A stretch of 33,196 nt of DNA from JAXHLG01 sp964505305. Its GTDB lineage: Bacteria; Patescibacteriota; Minisyncoccia; Moranbacterales; DUUL01. The position numbers were made by a program, and so were the translations under genes. Of the stretch, positions 24,698 to 32,902 are shown one piece after another. Within the stretch, counting starts at the first letter, position 1. Each line of letters starts with the position of its first letter. The stretch covers positions 1 to 33,196 of the forward strand of contig CAZDHE010000010.1 in assembly GCA_964505305.1 (NCBI GenBank). The letters are read 5' to 3'. Under the pieces are notes generated by a model. The model did not search any database. It saw only the letters and a list, made by a program, of their open reading frames with translations, and was not told the DNA's origin.

Positions 24698-24725
24698 AAA
24701 ACAGAGACACAGTCTCTGTTTTTTG
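24698..24725 (+). terminator. Terminator of structured RNA copy 2
   Basis: AAACAGAGAC-ACA-GTCTCTGTTT, a perfect 10-base-pair stem, runs into a T-tract. It follows the conserved RNA end by about 10 bases. Confidence 0.85.
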
Positions 24726-24864
24726 TTAGAATGGGGTTAGAAGAAAAATAATTTCAAATCCGAGGCTGGCCTGTTGGGATTGGAGTTTCAGTAAATAATT
24801 TCATGAAACTTAGCGCGTATTTTTTTGAAAACCGCCATATGTGTTTGCAAATTACCTGCCTTAG
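24726..24864. other. Short gap, no gene
   Basis: About 140 bases between the RNA terminator and the next promoter. No coding region or clear structure. Confidence 0.35.
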
Positions 24865-24893
24865 TTGACTGCATTATTTTTCAATGGTAAATT
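24865..24893 (+). promoter_or_regulatory. Promoter of the first Nudix gene
   Basis: TTGACT (24865-24870), 17 bases, TAAATT (24888-24893). The -10 lies over an upstream in-frame ATG (24884), so translation must begin further down, at the ATG at 24923. The TAAATT box matches the rRNA promoter. Confidence 0.6.
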
Positions 24894-24922
24894 TGAAGAA
24901 AATAATTAGCTGGGTAATTCTT

Positions 24923-25396
24923 ATGAGACAATCAGCAGGAGCATTAATAACATATGGCAAGAAAGTTTTGGTGTTGCTACGGGATGATATCCCAGAGATT
25001 CCAGATCCGGGTTGTTGGCAATTAATCGGGGGATATTTGGAGCCTAATGAAACTCCGCTTGAGGCTTTGATTCGAGAAATCAAAGAAGAAGCAAATCTGC
25101 AAATCTCAAAAGATGAGCCGATTGAGATTGGGAGGGTTGTTCTTTTTGGGAAGCAAGAGTATTTTCTTTATTGGATTAAACTGCCGGAAAGTAAGATAAA
25201 AAACATTAAACTGGGAAATGAAGGGCAGAGAATAGGCTTTTTTTCTATAGATGAGCTGGAAAAGATGAAGCTGGGTTCAATTGTCTCGGGTTATCTTCAA
25301 GAATTTAAAGAAGGTCTTAGAAATATCGTGGAAAAAGAAAGGCTGAATAAAAGTTCATTGGGTTTTGGAGAAGGTGGAATAATTGAGATAAAATAA
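24923..25396 (+). CDS. Nudix hydrolase
   Basis: 157 residues from the ATG at 24923 (MRQSAGALITYGKKVLVLLRD). The Nudix box is GGYLEPNETPLEALIREIKE then EANL: the G, E, R and the two metal-binding E are kept, while the usual Gly after EE-x is Asn. These enzymes split nucleoside diphosphates linked to another group, using Mg. The substrate is not evident. An ATG 13 codons earlier exists, but the best promoter -10 covers it. It stands 64 bases before the remnant N-terminus of a second Nudix gene. Confidence 0.8.
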   Translation: MRQSAGALITYGKKVLVLLRDDIPEIPDPGCWQLIGGYLEPNETPLEALIREIKEEANLQISKDEPIEIGRVVLFGKQEYFLYWIKLPESKIKNIKLGNEGQRIGFFSIDELEKMKLGSIVSGYLQEFKEGLRNIVEKERLNKSSLGFGEGGIIEIK

Positions 25397-25460
25397 GAAC
25401 GCAAAAGGCTAAAGCATTTTATTGAAAAAATATGGAAATTTATAAAGATAAAATAGTATT

Positions 25461-25535
25461 ATGCCAAACAAAATTGGAAAATGGGAGGAAGTTTCAAAGG
25501 AAGAAGCTTTTAGTAAATATGGGAAAAAGATATAA
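25461..25535 (+). pseudogene. Detached N-terminus of the second Nudix protein
   Basis: ATG at 25461 encodes 24 residues (MPNKIGKWEEVSKEEAFSKY, then GKKI) and a TAA at 25533-25535. The very next codon in the same frame is the ATG of the Nudix gene. Nudix proteins of the ADP-ribose type often begin with such a strand before the LPDGK stretch, so the two pieces read as one gene broken by a single stop. It may also be a leader peptide or a sequencing error. Confidence 0.5.
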
Positions 25536-25997
25536 ATGGTGGATTTTAAATTACCCGATGGAAAGGTAAGTGATTTTTATATCAAAAATGAAGGTCCAGC
25601 TGTCGGTATTCTTGCCCTCACCAAGAATCAGCAGGTGATATTGGTCAAGCAATTCCGCCCCGGACCGAAAGAGATTTTAGATGAACTTCCAGGCGGTTAT
25701 GTTGATGAAAATGAAACGCCCGAGGAGGCAGCCAGAAGAGAGCTTTTGGAAGAGACAGGTTATAAAGGCAAGGCGGAATTTGTTACCACTGCTTATGACT
25801 GCGCTTATTCCACCATGAAGCGGCACTGTGTTGTGGTTACAAAATGTGAAAAAGTAGCTGAGCAAAATTTGGACAAAACCGAATTTGCCGAAGTGGTTTT
25901 GATGACACTTGCAGAATTTAGAGAATTATTGAAAAGTGGTAAAAATACAGATATTGAAGTCGGATACATAGGATTGGATTATTTAGGCTTATTGTAA
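25536..25997 (+). CDS. Nudix hydrolase, ADP-ribose pyrophosphatase-like
   Basis: 153 residues. It has a perfect Nudix box, GGYVDENETPEEAARRELLE then ETGY, and the upstream QFRPGPKEILDELPGG segment typical of ADP-sugar pyrophosphatases, which split ADP-ribose to AMP and ribose 5-phosphate. The N-terminus starts at MVDFKLPDGKVSDFYI, shorter than relatives by about 25 residues; those residues are encoded just upstream in frame, behind a TAA. A shortened but active enzyme is possible because the catalytic region is whole. Substrate is inferred only. Confidence 0.83.
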   Translation: MVDFKLPDGKVSDFYIKNEGPAVGILALTKNQQVILVKQFRPGPKEILDELPGGYVDENETPEEAARRELLEETGYKGKAEFVTTAYDCAYSTMKRHCVVVTKCEKVAEQNLDKTEFAEVVLMTLAEFRELLKSGKNTDIEVGYIGLDYLGLL

Positions 25998-26049
25998 CTT
26001 TTTCTACGAGATATCTCTTTTCTGATGAAGATGCCTCTTGTTATAAAAT

Positions 26050-26080
26050 AAAAGCGCCTGCAAGGGTGCTTTTGCTGTTT
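26050..26080 (+). terminator. Terminator after the Nudix genes
   Basis: AAAAGCGCC-TGCAAG-GGTGCTTTT pairs with one G-U, followed by TGCTGTTTTTG. The tail is interrupted but T-rich. Confidence 0.6.
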
Positions 26081-26479
26081 TTGCTTTAGTATCTCTCAAG
26101 AATGTTTCATTTATCTTCCTCTCCTTTTTTGTTGCGTGAAATTTAAAATGCGCTAAAATTATTGCAAACAAGAAAGTTGCCATATCAAAGTATAAGCTTT
26201 GAGATTAAATCACTTACCGCCCAGATATTCCTTCGGGAAAAATTAGAGGTTTCTCATTGCGATTTCCTGTTTTTTTTATTGGAAAATAATTAATGTAATA
26301 TAAAGGTGATGTTTTAGTGGCGAGATAGATAGAAGTTTAGCTTCTGTCTCTGCGGAAATCAAGCTTCTGGATCTCCTTTCGGAATTCGAGAGAAATAAAA
26401 GAAAAAGTTTACTTTAGAGGATTTATAAGTTATTATTTAGGTATAGCATTTTTTGTTGTGGAAATTAATTTTATCAAAA
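26081..26479. other. Non-coding gap before the type III system
   Basis: About 400 bases. One frame (about 26309-26416) reads SGEIDRSLASVSAEIKLLDL with no start and a stop at TAG; it looks like a decayed fragment but matches nothing I know. No consensus promoter is clear. Confidence 0.3.
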
Positions 26480-28372
26480 ATGAAGAAAAATCATAAACTC
26501 GAAGCTCAATCATATTTGCCAGAGAAAGATCTGAAGGAATTTCTAAAAAAAAGTTTTCCCAGTGTTTTTTCCGAGGGGAAAATTAGTTGTGAGAAGCTCA
26601 AATCAGTATTGGGAGAGAATTATCAATCAGCTAATGAACAGTATGGACTTAGTTGGGCGGGAAAGAATGATTGCTTTCGGGAAATCCAGGAAACTACCAC
26701 GGCGACCTTGAAACCGAATAAAAAAGAATCAGTTGATTTTGATGAAACAAGCAATTTGTTTATTGAAGGAGACAATTTGGAAGCGATGAAAGTTTTGCAG
26801 AGATCTTATTACGGCAAAGTAAAGTGCATTTATATTGATCCGCCATACAACACGGGCGGGGATTTTATCTACAATGATTCCTTCAAGATGGAATCGAAGG
26901 CCTATAATGAAGCTTCCGGCGCCGCGGATGTGGAAGGCAACACCGTCAGGGCCGACGGGCTTTCCATTAACCGCAAAGACAGCAACGGGAGATTCCACAG
27001 CGATTGGCTCAACATGATGTATCCAAGGCTGTTTCTGGCAAGAAGCCTGCTTCGCCAAGACGGGGTTATTTTCGTTTCCATCGACGACAATGAAGTCCAT
27101 AATTTGAGGATGATTATGGATGAGATTTTTGGGGAGGAGAATTTTGTGGAGTCTTTTATATGGAGATCACGATTGGGTAAGGGCTCAACCTCAGTGGAAA
27201 CTGCAACATTGCATGAATATATAATCTGTTATGCTAAAAACAAAGATGATATTAGTTTTTCATCCGATATTAGGGTTAAGGAAGGTATGCAAAAAGAAAG
27301 ATTAAGACAATGGGGACAAGGTGATAAGAAGGAGGATAGGCCTTCTATGTTTTTTCCTCTTAATTCAAAAGAGTTCGGTGATGTTTACCCCATAAAACCA
27401 GATGGTAGTGAGGGAAGATGGAGAGCGAGCAAAGAAAAGGTTGAGGAGATGATGAGAGAGCAGTTAATTGTTTTTGAAAAACAAAAAGATGGAAGAATTG
27501 AAGCTTATAGAATTATTCCTGCAGGATCTGAAACAAAAACTGCTCATGATTCAATTCTTGATTCTTCGGTCGTCAAAACCACTGCTCATGGGTCGAAAGA
27601 GTTGAAAAAATTATTTAATGAAAATTTTTTTGATTATCCAAAACCGACTACTTTGATAAAGCAATTATTGTCTTTTGTTAGTTTAGACGATGATGATATG
27701 ATTTTAGATTTTTTTGCCGGCTCGGGAACAACTGCTCAAGCGGTAATGGAACAAAATGCGGAAGACGGAGGCAATCGGAAATGGATTTGTATCCAGCTTC
27801 CCGAATTTTGCGAGGAAAACAGCGAAGCTTTCAAGGTGGGATACAAAAATATTGCCGAAATCACCAAGGAAAGAATCAGGCGGGCCGCCTCTGCTATTGC
27901 TACGGCGAGCCAAGGCGGGGAAAAAGAATTAGACATAGGCTTCAAGAGTTTCAAGCTGGACAAATCCAATTTCAAAATTTGGCAGGGAAAAATCAAAAAC
28001 AAGGAGGATTTGATCGGACAGATGGAGATGTTTATCGACAATGTCAAAGAAAACAGCTCACAAGAGAATATTTTGCATGAATTGATCCTCAAAAGCGGAT
28101 TGGAGCTGGATGTTGATATTAAAGAAGAAGAATTCAAAAACCCAGTATCCGCTAAAGCTACAGCAGGAAAGGAGAAATATTATAATCTGGCCGACGGAAA
28201 ATTGCTTGTTTATCTTGGCGAAAATATAAGTATAGAGATGGGCGAATATTTGCAAAATCAAAAACCCGAAAAAATAATTTGCCTGGAAAGAGCTTTCCAA
28301 AACAACGATAATCTAAAAACCAACATCCTCCTCCAAGCCGAGCAGGAAGGGGTGGATTTTAAGGTGGTATAA
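26480..28372 (+). CDS. mod: Type III restriction-modification system, DNA N6-adenine methyltransferase subunit
   Basis: 630 residues from the ATG at 26480; an in-frame TTG at 26453 would add nine residues. It is a beta-class methyltransferase: the catalytic motif DPPYNTG at about 120-126 comes before the SAM motif DFFAGSGTTAQAV at about 410-422. IFVSIDDNEVHNLRMIMDEI and WRSRLGKGSTSVETATLHEY lie between them, with the target-recognition region at about 225-400. The mid-gene is more AT-rich than the flanks, as expected for exchangeable recognition domains. Near the C-terminus, NPVSAKATAGKEK looks like an added low-complexity peptide. The subunit both methylates and supplies DNA specificity to the Res nuclease encoded 1.5 kb downstream. 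Confidence 0.93.
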   Translation: MKKNHKLEAQSYLPEKDLKEFLKKSFPSVFSEGKISCEKLKSVLGENYQSANEQYGLSWAGKNDCFREIQETTTATLKPNKKESVDFDETSNLFIEGDNLEAMKVLQRSYYGKVKCIYIDPPYNTGGDFIYNDSFKMESKAYNEASGAADVEGNTVRADGLSINRKDSNGRFHSDWLNMMYPRLFLARSLLRQDGVIFVSIDDNEVHNLRMIMDEIFGEENFVESFIWRSRLGKGSTSVETATLHEYIICYAKNKDDISFSSDIRVKEGMQKERLRQWGQGDKKEDRPSMFFPLNSKEFGDVYPIKPDGSEGRWRASKEKVEEMMREQLIVFEKQKDGRIEAYRIIPAGSETKTAHDSILDSSVVKTTAHGSKELKKLFNENFFDYPKPTTLIKQLLSFVSLDDDDMILDFFAGSGTTAQAVMEQNAEDGGNRKWICIQLPEFCEENSEAFKVGYKNIAEITKERIRRAASAIATASQGGEKELDIGFKSFKLDKSNFKIWQGKIKNKEDLIGQMEMFIDNVKENSSQENILHELILKSGLELDVDIKEEEFKNPVSAKATAGKEKYYNLADGKLLVYLGENISIEMGEYLQNQKPEKIICLERAFQNNDNLKTNILLQAEQEGVDFKVV

Positions 28373-28393
28373 ATTGTATAAATTGTATAAATG
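28367..28393 (+). repeat. Three 9-bp tandem repeats at the mod/next-gene junction
   Basis: GTATAAATT, GTATAAATT, GTATAAATG. The first copy contains the mod stop codon and the last contains the ATG of the next gene. The units also look like -10 boxes. Confidence 0.6.
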
Positions 28394-29137
28394 TTAGGTT
28401 CCATATTAGATTTTATAGACATATTTTTCAATTCAAATTTTGTAGCGGTGGTTGTGGGAGGTTTTTTGGCTGGTTATTTTGGATTTAAGCAATACAAAAA
28501 GCAAAAAAATCTGGAAAGTATTGATAAAAAATACTTCGAAAACTTTGAAGAGTTGATTAGATATTTAGGGGAAATAAGAGAGAAATTAGAACACAATTAT
28601 AGTACCTGTTTAATGATCGCGAGATACTTTAGAGACTTAAAAGAAAATGATTTTATAGTGTGGCTTGAGAAAGAGAGTTCTTATGAATTTAGTCTATTTT
28701 CATCGAAAATGCCAGCCAGTTTTTTTGTCGTAAATTATCTATTAAACGACAATAAATTTAAACTTGACATAGAAAAATTGTTCGCAAAATTCCAATTTGT
28801 AAATGATTATTTTGTTTCAGATTTTATTTTTTGCGTAAAAAGATTTGATAAGGCTAAAAAAAATGATTCAACTTTGACTAAAAGCGACTATTATGAAAAG
28901 TTGGTCGATGAAGCCAATAAGAATAATCAAGAGTCTATTGTAATATATTATGCCATTGGTTATTTAGAAAAGATATTGCTTGAAATAAGAAAGATGAATA
29001 TTGATAATTTTGATAAGATAGAAAATGTAAAAAATAGCAAAAAAATAAAGAATATTTTGCTTGAATTTAATGAGAAATTAGAAACATTAGAAATGCAAGA
29101 GAGCTCAAATAAACATAAACAAACAGTAAAGTATTAA
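28391..29137 (+). CDS. Single-pass membrane protein between mod and res, unknown
   Basis: 248 residues. One N-terminal membrane segment at about 17-34 (NFVAVVVGGFLAGYFGFKQY, with Gly spacing) is followed by a long, mainly helical, charged domain with no family signature I know. It is more AT-rich than mod and res. It starts 18 bases after mod and ends 15 bases before the next gene, so the two unknowns are probably co-transcribed with the restriction genes. It shares its design and length with the next protein. A defence-accessory role is inferred from position only. Confidence 0.7.
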   Translation: MLGSILDFIDIFFNSNFVAVVVGGFLAGYFGFKQYKKQKNLESIDKKYFENFEELIRYLGEIREKLEHNYSTCLMIARYFRDLKENDFIVWLEKESSYEFSLFSSKMPASFFVVNYLLNDNKFKLDIEKLFAKFQFVNDYFVSDFIFCVKRFDKAKKNDSTLTKSDYYEKLVDEANKNNQESIVIYYAIGYLEKILLEIRKMNIDNFDKIENVKNSKKIKNILLEFNEKLETLEMQESSNKHKQTVKY

Positions 29138-29152
29138 TACTAAATAATTTAA

Positions 29153-29878
29153 ATGGCAATTAATGAAGGTGAAATAATGATAGACGTTGGAAGCGCTTTT
29201 CTGGGTGCAATCTTTGCTTTTCTGTTTTTGTTATTGCAAAGGCTTCTCAGTAAAATATATCAACGTAAAAGTAAAAACTTAAATGCAATTGTAAGACTTG
29301 AGCAGCAGCTTAATGAGTTTCTTTCTATAAATAATGACAATATTTTTATATTGGGAGATTTTATTAAAGCAGTTGAAAATAAGTATTTATACAATATTAA
29401 TTTTAAGAAAATAGAAATTGATAGAAAAATTATATTAGATCTTAATGATATAAATTTTCGAAATGAGGTGTTTGATCTTCATATAAGTGTTTATAAAGTT
29501 GTCGAGAGCTTAAAAAGCATTGAAGAATACTATAATGAGTTTAAGCAAGCTCATTTAAACGGTATTATCAATAAAGAAACATTTGAGTTCAACACGGGCG
29601 AAAAATTTTTAATTGATCTTAAGTTTCTCAAAAAAAGCACTGAAAATTTAGATGAAAAACTAGAGGCTATAATGTCGAAGACGCAGGTATTATTTGATTA
29701 TAACGAAACACTTCTGTTCAAAATAATCAGAAAGTTTTCCACTAGGAAATATAATTCAGAAAAATTTGTTCAGGATTACAAAAATAGATTACAAAAAATA
29801 AAAAAAGACAGAAAAGAAAGTGTGAAAAAAAGCAAAAAAGAAATTGACGCAATTAGTGGGGAATTATCTGGAAAATAA
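29153..29878 (+). CDS. Second single-pass membrane protein between mod and res, unknown
   Basis: 241 residues. A membrane segment at about 10-30 (IDVGSAFLGAIFAFLFLLLQ) is followed by a helical domain beginning LEQQLNEFLSINNDNIFILG and a very basic Lys-rich C-terminus. A second ATG (MIDVGSAF) eight codons in is also possible. It resembles its neighbour in length and layout, and may be a distant paralogue. It ends 17 bases before res. No known domain is visible. Confidence 0.68.
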   Translation: MAINEGEIMIDVGSAFLGAIFAFLFLLLQRLLSKIYQRKSKNLNAIVRLEQQLNEFLSINNDNIFILGDFIKAVENKYLYNINFKKIEIDRKIILDLNDINFRNEVFDLHISVYKVVESLKSIEEYYNEFKQAHLNGIINKETFEFNTGEKFLIDLKFLKKSTENLDEKLEAIMSKTQVLFDYNETLLFKIIRKFSTRKYNSEKFVQDYKNRLQKIKKDRKESVKKSKKEIDAISGELSGK

Positions 29879-29895
29879 GGAATTAATTTTATCTA

Positions 29896-32667
29896 ATGAA
29901 ATTACAATTCGATTCCAATCAGCAATATCAGTTGGACGCGATCAACTCGGTTGTTAATTTGTTTGAAGGACAGCCTTTGAATAAGGGGGATTTTGAAGTG
30001 GAAACGGCAAGACCTTCGGGGCAGCAACAGATTGACGGGGGTTTTGTGATTGGCAATAATTTGCAAATCAAGCAAGAGGAATTGATAAAGAATTTGCATA
30101 AAATCCAAGAAGAAAACAAGCTCGAGAAATCTGAAGTGGACGAACCCGAAAATATAACTCAAGAAGATGGAAGCTATATCTTAACCCAAGACGGGAAAAA
30201 AATTCAAACAGAGAAAGACAAAAAACTAAAAGAGGGTATGAATTTTTCAGTGGAAATGGAAACTGGTACGGGCAAGACCTATGTTTATCTTCGCACTATT
30301 CACGAGTTGCATAAAAAATACGGCTTCAAGAAATTTATTATCGTTGTTCCTTCAATTGCTATCAAAGAGGGCGTTATTAAAAATCTCCAAATCACCAAAA
30401 GCCATTTTGATACTCTTTATGACAATCCCAAAATGGATTTTTATGTCTATGATCCCAAAAAAAGAGGATTGCCCAAGAATTTTGCCACTACTAACAGTTT
30501 GCAAGTTATGGTGATAAATATTGATTCTTTTGCTATTAGCAAGGAGAAATCAAATAAAAGAATCATTTTCCAGGACAGCGACTGGGGAAGGCCGATTGAT
30601 TATATCACTAAAACCAACCCGATTGTTATTGTGGATGAGCCTCAAAATATGGAAAGCGACACCAGAAAGCAGGCGATTCAGAATTTGAATCCGCTTTTTA
30701 CTTTAAGATACAGCGCTACACACAGGAACTTGTATAACTTGATTTACAGGCTTGATCCGGTCAAGGCTTATGATCTCGGGCTTGTAAAAAAGATTGAAGT
30801 AGATTCAATTCTGGAAGAAGGCAATCTCAATGAGCCATTTGTTGAATTGGAATCAGTTAAAGCTCAAAAGGGCTCTATTTCGGCCAAGCTTAAGATTGAT
30901 GTTAGCAAGGGAGACGGAATTGTAAGAAAAGCGGTCAATATTAAAAAATCTCCCAGGAAGATTGGCGAGTGCAATTTATACAATCTTTCAGGCGAGAGGG
31001 ACATTTACAAGGGTTATGTGGTGGATAGCATTGACGCAATCAATCAATCAGTTTCTTTTTCCAACGGAAGAATGATTTATGCCGGCCAATCCATTGGTGG
31101 GATGAACGATGAGATTATGAAATTTCAAATCCGCCAAACGGTGATCAATCACTTGGAAAAAGAAAGAAAGCTTCAAGGCAAGGGGATTAAAGTTTTATCC
31201 TTGTTTTTTATTGATCGGGTTTCCAATTACAGGAATTATTCCAATGGCGGGTTTGAAAAAGGGAAAATTGCCTTGTGGTTTGAAGAGGTTTTACAAGAAT
31301 TGAAAGAAAACCCCGCTTACAGCGGATTGATTGCAAATGAAATAGACAAGGTTCACAATGGCTACTTCTCCAAGGACAATAGCGGAAAATGGAAAGACAC
31401 CAAAGGAGAGAGTAAGGCGGATGATGATACTTATAATTTGATCATGAAGGATAAAGAGAAACTCTTGTCTTTTGAAAATCCGCTGAAATTCATTTTCTCC
31501 CACTCCGCTTTGCGGGAAGGCTGGGACAATCCCAATGTTTTTCAGATTTGCACATTAAATGAAGGCCAAAGCGAAATTAAGAAGAGACAAGAAATTGGCA
31601 GAGGTTTGAGGCTTCCCATTAATCAAGAAGGGGAAAGGATTTTTGATGAAAATATGAATATATTAACTGTTATTGCCAATGAAAGCTATGACGAATTTGC
31701 CAGAAAATTGCAAACAGAACTTTCACAAGATTGCGGTGTGGAATTTGGAAGCAGAATTAAAAACAAAAGGAAGAGGGTTAAAATCGGATTGACCAAAGCG
31801 TATAAACTGAACGAGGATTTCAAACGACTATGGGACAGAATAAAGTACAAGACAAAATTCAGGGTTGACTTCAGTAATGAAGAGTTAATTGATAAAGCTA
31901 TCGGGATTTTGAAACAGCAGATTATTAGAGAGCCAAAAATAATAAGTCTAAAAGGCAGGCTTGATATAAAGAAGGAGGGAGTTACAGCGGGCTTGGCAAA
32001 TATCAGTGAAAAGAAGCCGGAATACAAAAGAAAAGAATTGAATGTTCCCAATATTCTGGGGTATATTCAAGCCAAGACCAAATTAACCAGAAAGACTATT
32101 ATAGAAATTATTAGAAAATCAGAAAAGAATTCGGAAATAGCCAATAATCCCCAGCTATTTATGGACTTGGCCGTGAGCTCCATCAGACAAGCTTTGCGAG
32201 AGTTGATGGTTGACGGGGTGAAGTATGAAAAAATTCAGGGCGAAAATAGTTATTACGCCATGGAATTATTTGAAAATGAGGAATTGGAAAGCTATCTGGA
32301 AAATACGGTGAAAGTGCAAAATCAAGAAAAGACTTTATATGATCATGTTTTGATTGATTCGGAGGTGGAATCGGAATTTGCTAAAGATCTTGAATCGATG
32401 GAGAAAGTCAAGTTCTACTTCAAGCTTCCTTATTGGTTTAAGATTGAAACGCCGATTGGCAGTTATAATCCAGATTGGGCAGTTGTTTTTGAAGGCGATA
32501 AGAAAGTTTATTTTGTTGCAGAAACAAAAGGGACTGAAGAATGGGAACAGCTAAGAGATAGTGAAAAGGCAAAAATACAGTGCGGAGAAAAGCATTTTTC
32601 TACTTTGGAAGAGGTTAAATTTAGGTGGGGAAGAGATTTTCAGGAGATTAGTAATGACTTTATCTAA
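29896..32667 (+). CDS. res: Type III restriction enzyme, ATP-dependent nuclease subunit
   Basis: 923 residues. The superfamily 2 helicase motifs are METGTGKTYVYLRT at about 118-131 (Walker A), VIVDEPQNMES at about 243-253, ALREGWDNPNVFQICTLNE at about 536-554, and the arginine-finger motif RQEIGRGLRLP. The C-terminal PD-(D/E)xK nuclease is visible as NPDWAV at about 858 and VAETKG at about 874-879. It cuts DNA when two unmethylated sites are met, using ATP hydrolysis and with the Mod subunit for specificity. All key residues seem intact, so the system looks functional. The frame is open from an ATG with AAGGA 12 bases upstream. Confidence 0.94.
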   Translation: MKLQFDSNQQYQLDAINSVVNLFEGQPLNKGDFEVETARPSGQQQIDGGFVIGNNLQIKQEELIKNLHKIQEENKLEKSEVDEPENITQEDGSYILTQDGKKIQTEKDKKLKEGMNFSVEMETGTGKTYVYLRTIHELHKKYGFKKFIIVVPSIAIKEGVIKNLQITKSHFDTLYDNPKMDFYVYDPKKRGLPKNFATTNSLQVMVINIDSFAISKEKSNKRIIFQDSDWGRPIDYITKTNPIVIVDEPQNMESDTRKQAIQNLNPLFTLRYSATHRNLYNLIYRLDPVKAYDLGLVKKIEVDSILEEGNLNEPFVELESVKAQKGSISAKLKIDVSKGDGIVRKAVNIKKSPRKIGECNLYNLSGERDIYKGYVVDSIDAINQSVSFSNGRMIYAGQSIGGMNDEIMKFQIRQTVINHLEKERKLQGKGIKVLSLFFIDRVSNYRNYSNGGFEKGKIALWFEEVLQELKENPAYSGLIANEIDKVHNGYFSKDNSGKWKDTKGESKADDDTYNLIMKDKEKLLSFENPLKFIFSHSALREGWDNPNVFQICTLNEGQSEIKKRQEIGRGLRLPINQEGERIFDENMNILTVIANESYDEFARKLQTELSQDCGVEFGSRIKNKRKRVKIGLTKAYKLNEDFKRLWDRIKYKTKFRVDFSNEELIDKAIGILKQQIIREPKIISLKGRLDIKKEGVTAGLANISEKKPEYKRKELNVPNILGYIQAKTKLTRKTIIEIIRKSEKNSEIANNPQLFMDLAVSSIRQALRELMVDGVKYEKIQGENSYYAMELFENEELESYLENTVKVQNQEKTLYDHVLIDSEVESEFAKDLESMEKVKFYFKLPYWFKIETPIGSYNPDWAVVFEGDKKVYFVAETKGTEEWEQLRDSEKAKIQCGEKHFSTLEEVKFRWGRDFQEISNDFI

Positions 32668-32828
32668 ATTTAGGAAAACAAGACAATTAAATGAAGCTTG
32701 GAAAGTTAAAATTATGGTTGTTATAATTTTAGATTGTGTTAACTGTCAAAACTAATTTTACGCCAAACAAGTTTCAAAAATGAAAGGAAATTTTAAGGGA
32801 AGATTGCTTTTCAAAGGTATTCCATCTT
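32668..32828. other. Gap after res, no gene
   Basis: About 160 AT-rich bases with no supported frame and no clear terminator for res. Confidence 0.35.
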
Positions 32829-32857
32829 TTGACTTAGTGTTGATTTTGGTTTAACAT
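32829..32857 (+). promoter_or_regulatory. Promoter of the 64-residue gene
   Basis: TTGACT (32829-32834), 17 bases, TAACAT (32852-32857). The same -10 and spacing occur at the ribosomal-protein promoter. Confidence 0.65.
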
Positions 32858-32902
32858 TTTGGCAAGGCTTTTTGAAGAAATCTTCAATCATCGGGAGGTT
32901 TT

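Noticed and set aside
25432..25572. Frame MEIYKDKIVLCQTKLENGRK in another phase before the second Nudix gene
   Set aside because: It overlaps the in-phase Nudix N-terminus, which has a clear family-like sequence.
26309..26416. Reading SGEIDRSLASVSAEIKLLDL upstream of mod, as a decayed gene
   Set aside because: No start codon and no recognisable family; kept only as a note on the gap.
32561..32755. Frame overlapping the end of res
   Set aside because: Mostly inside the conserved res nuclease domain, with no start signal.
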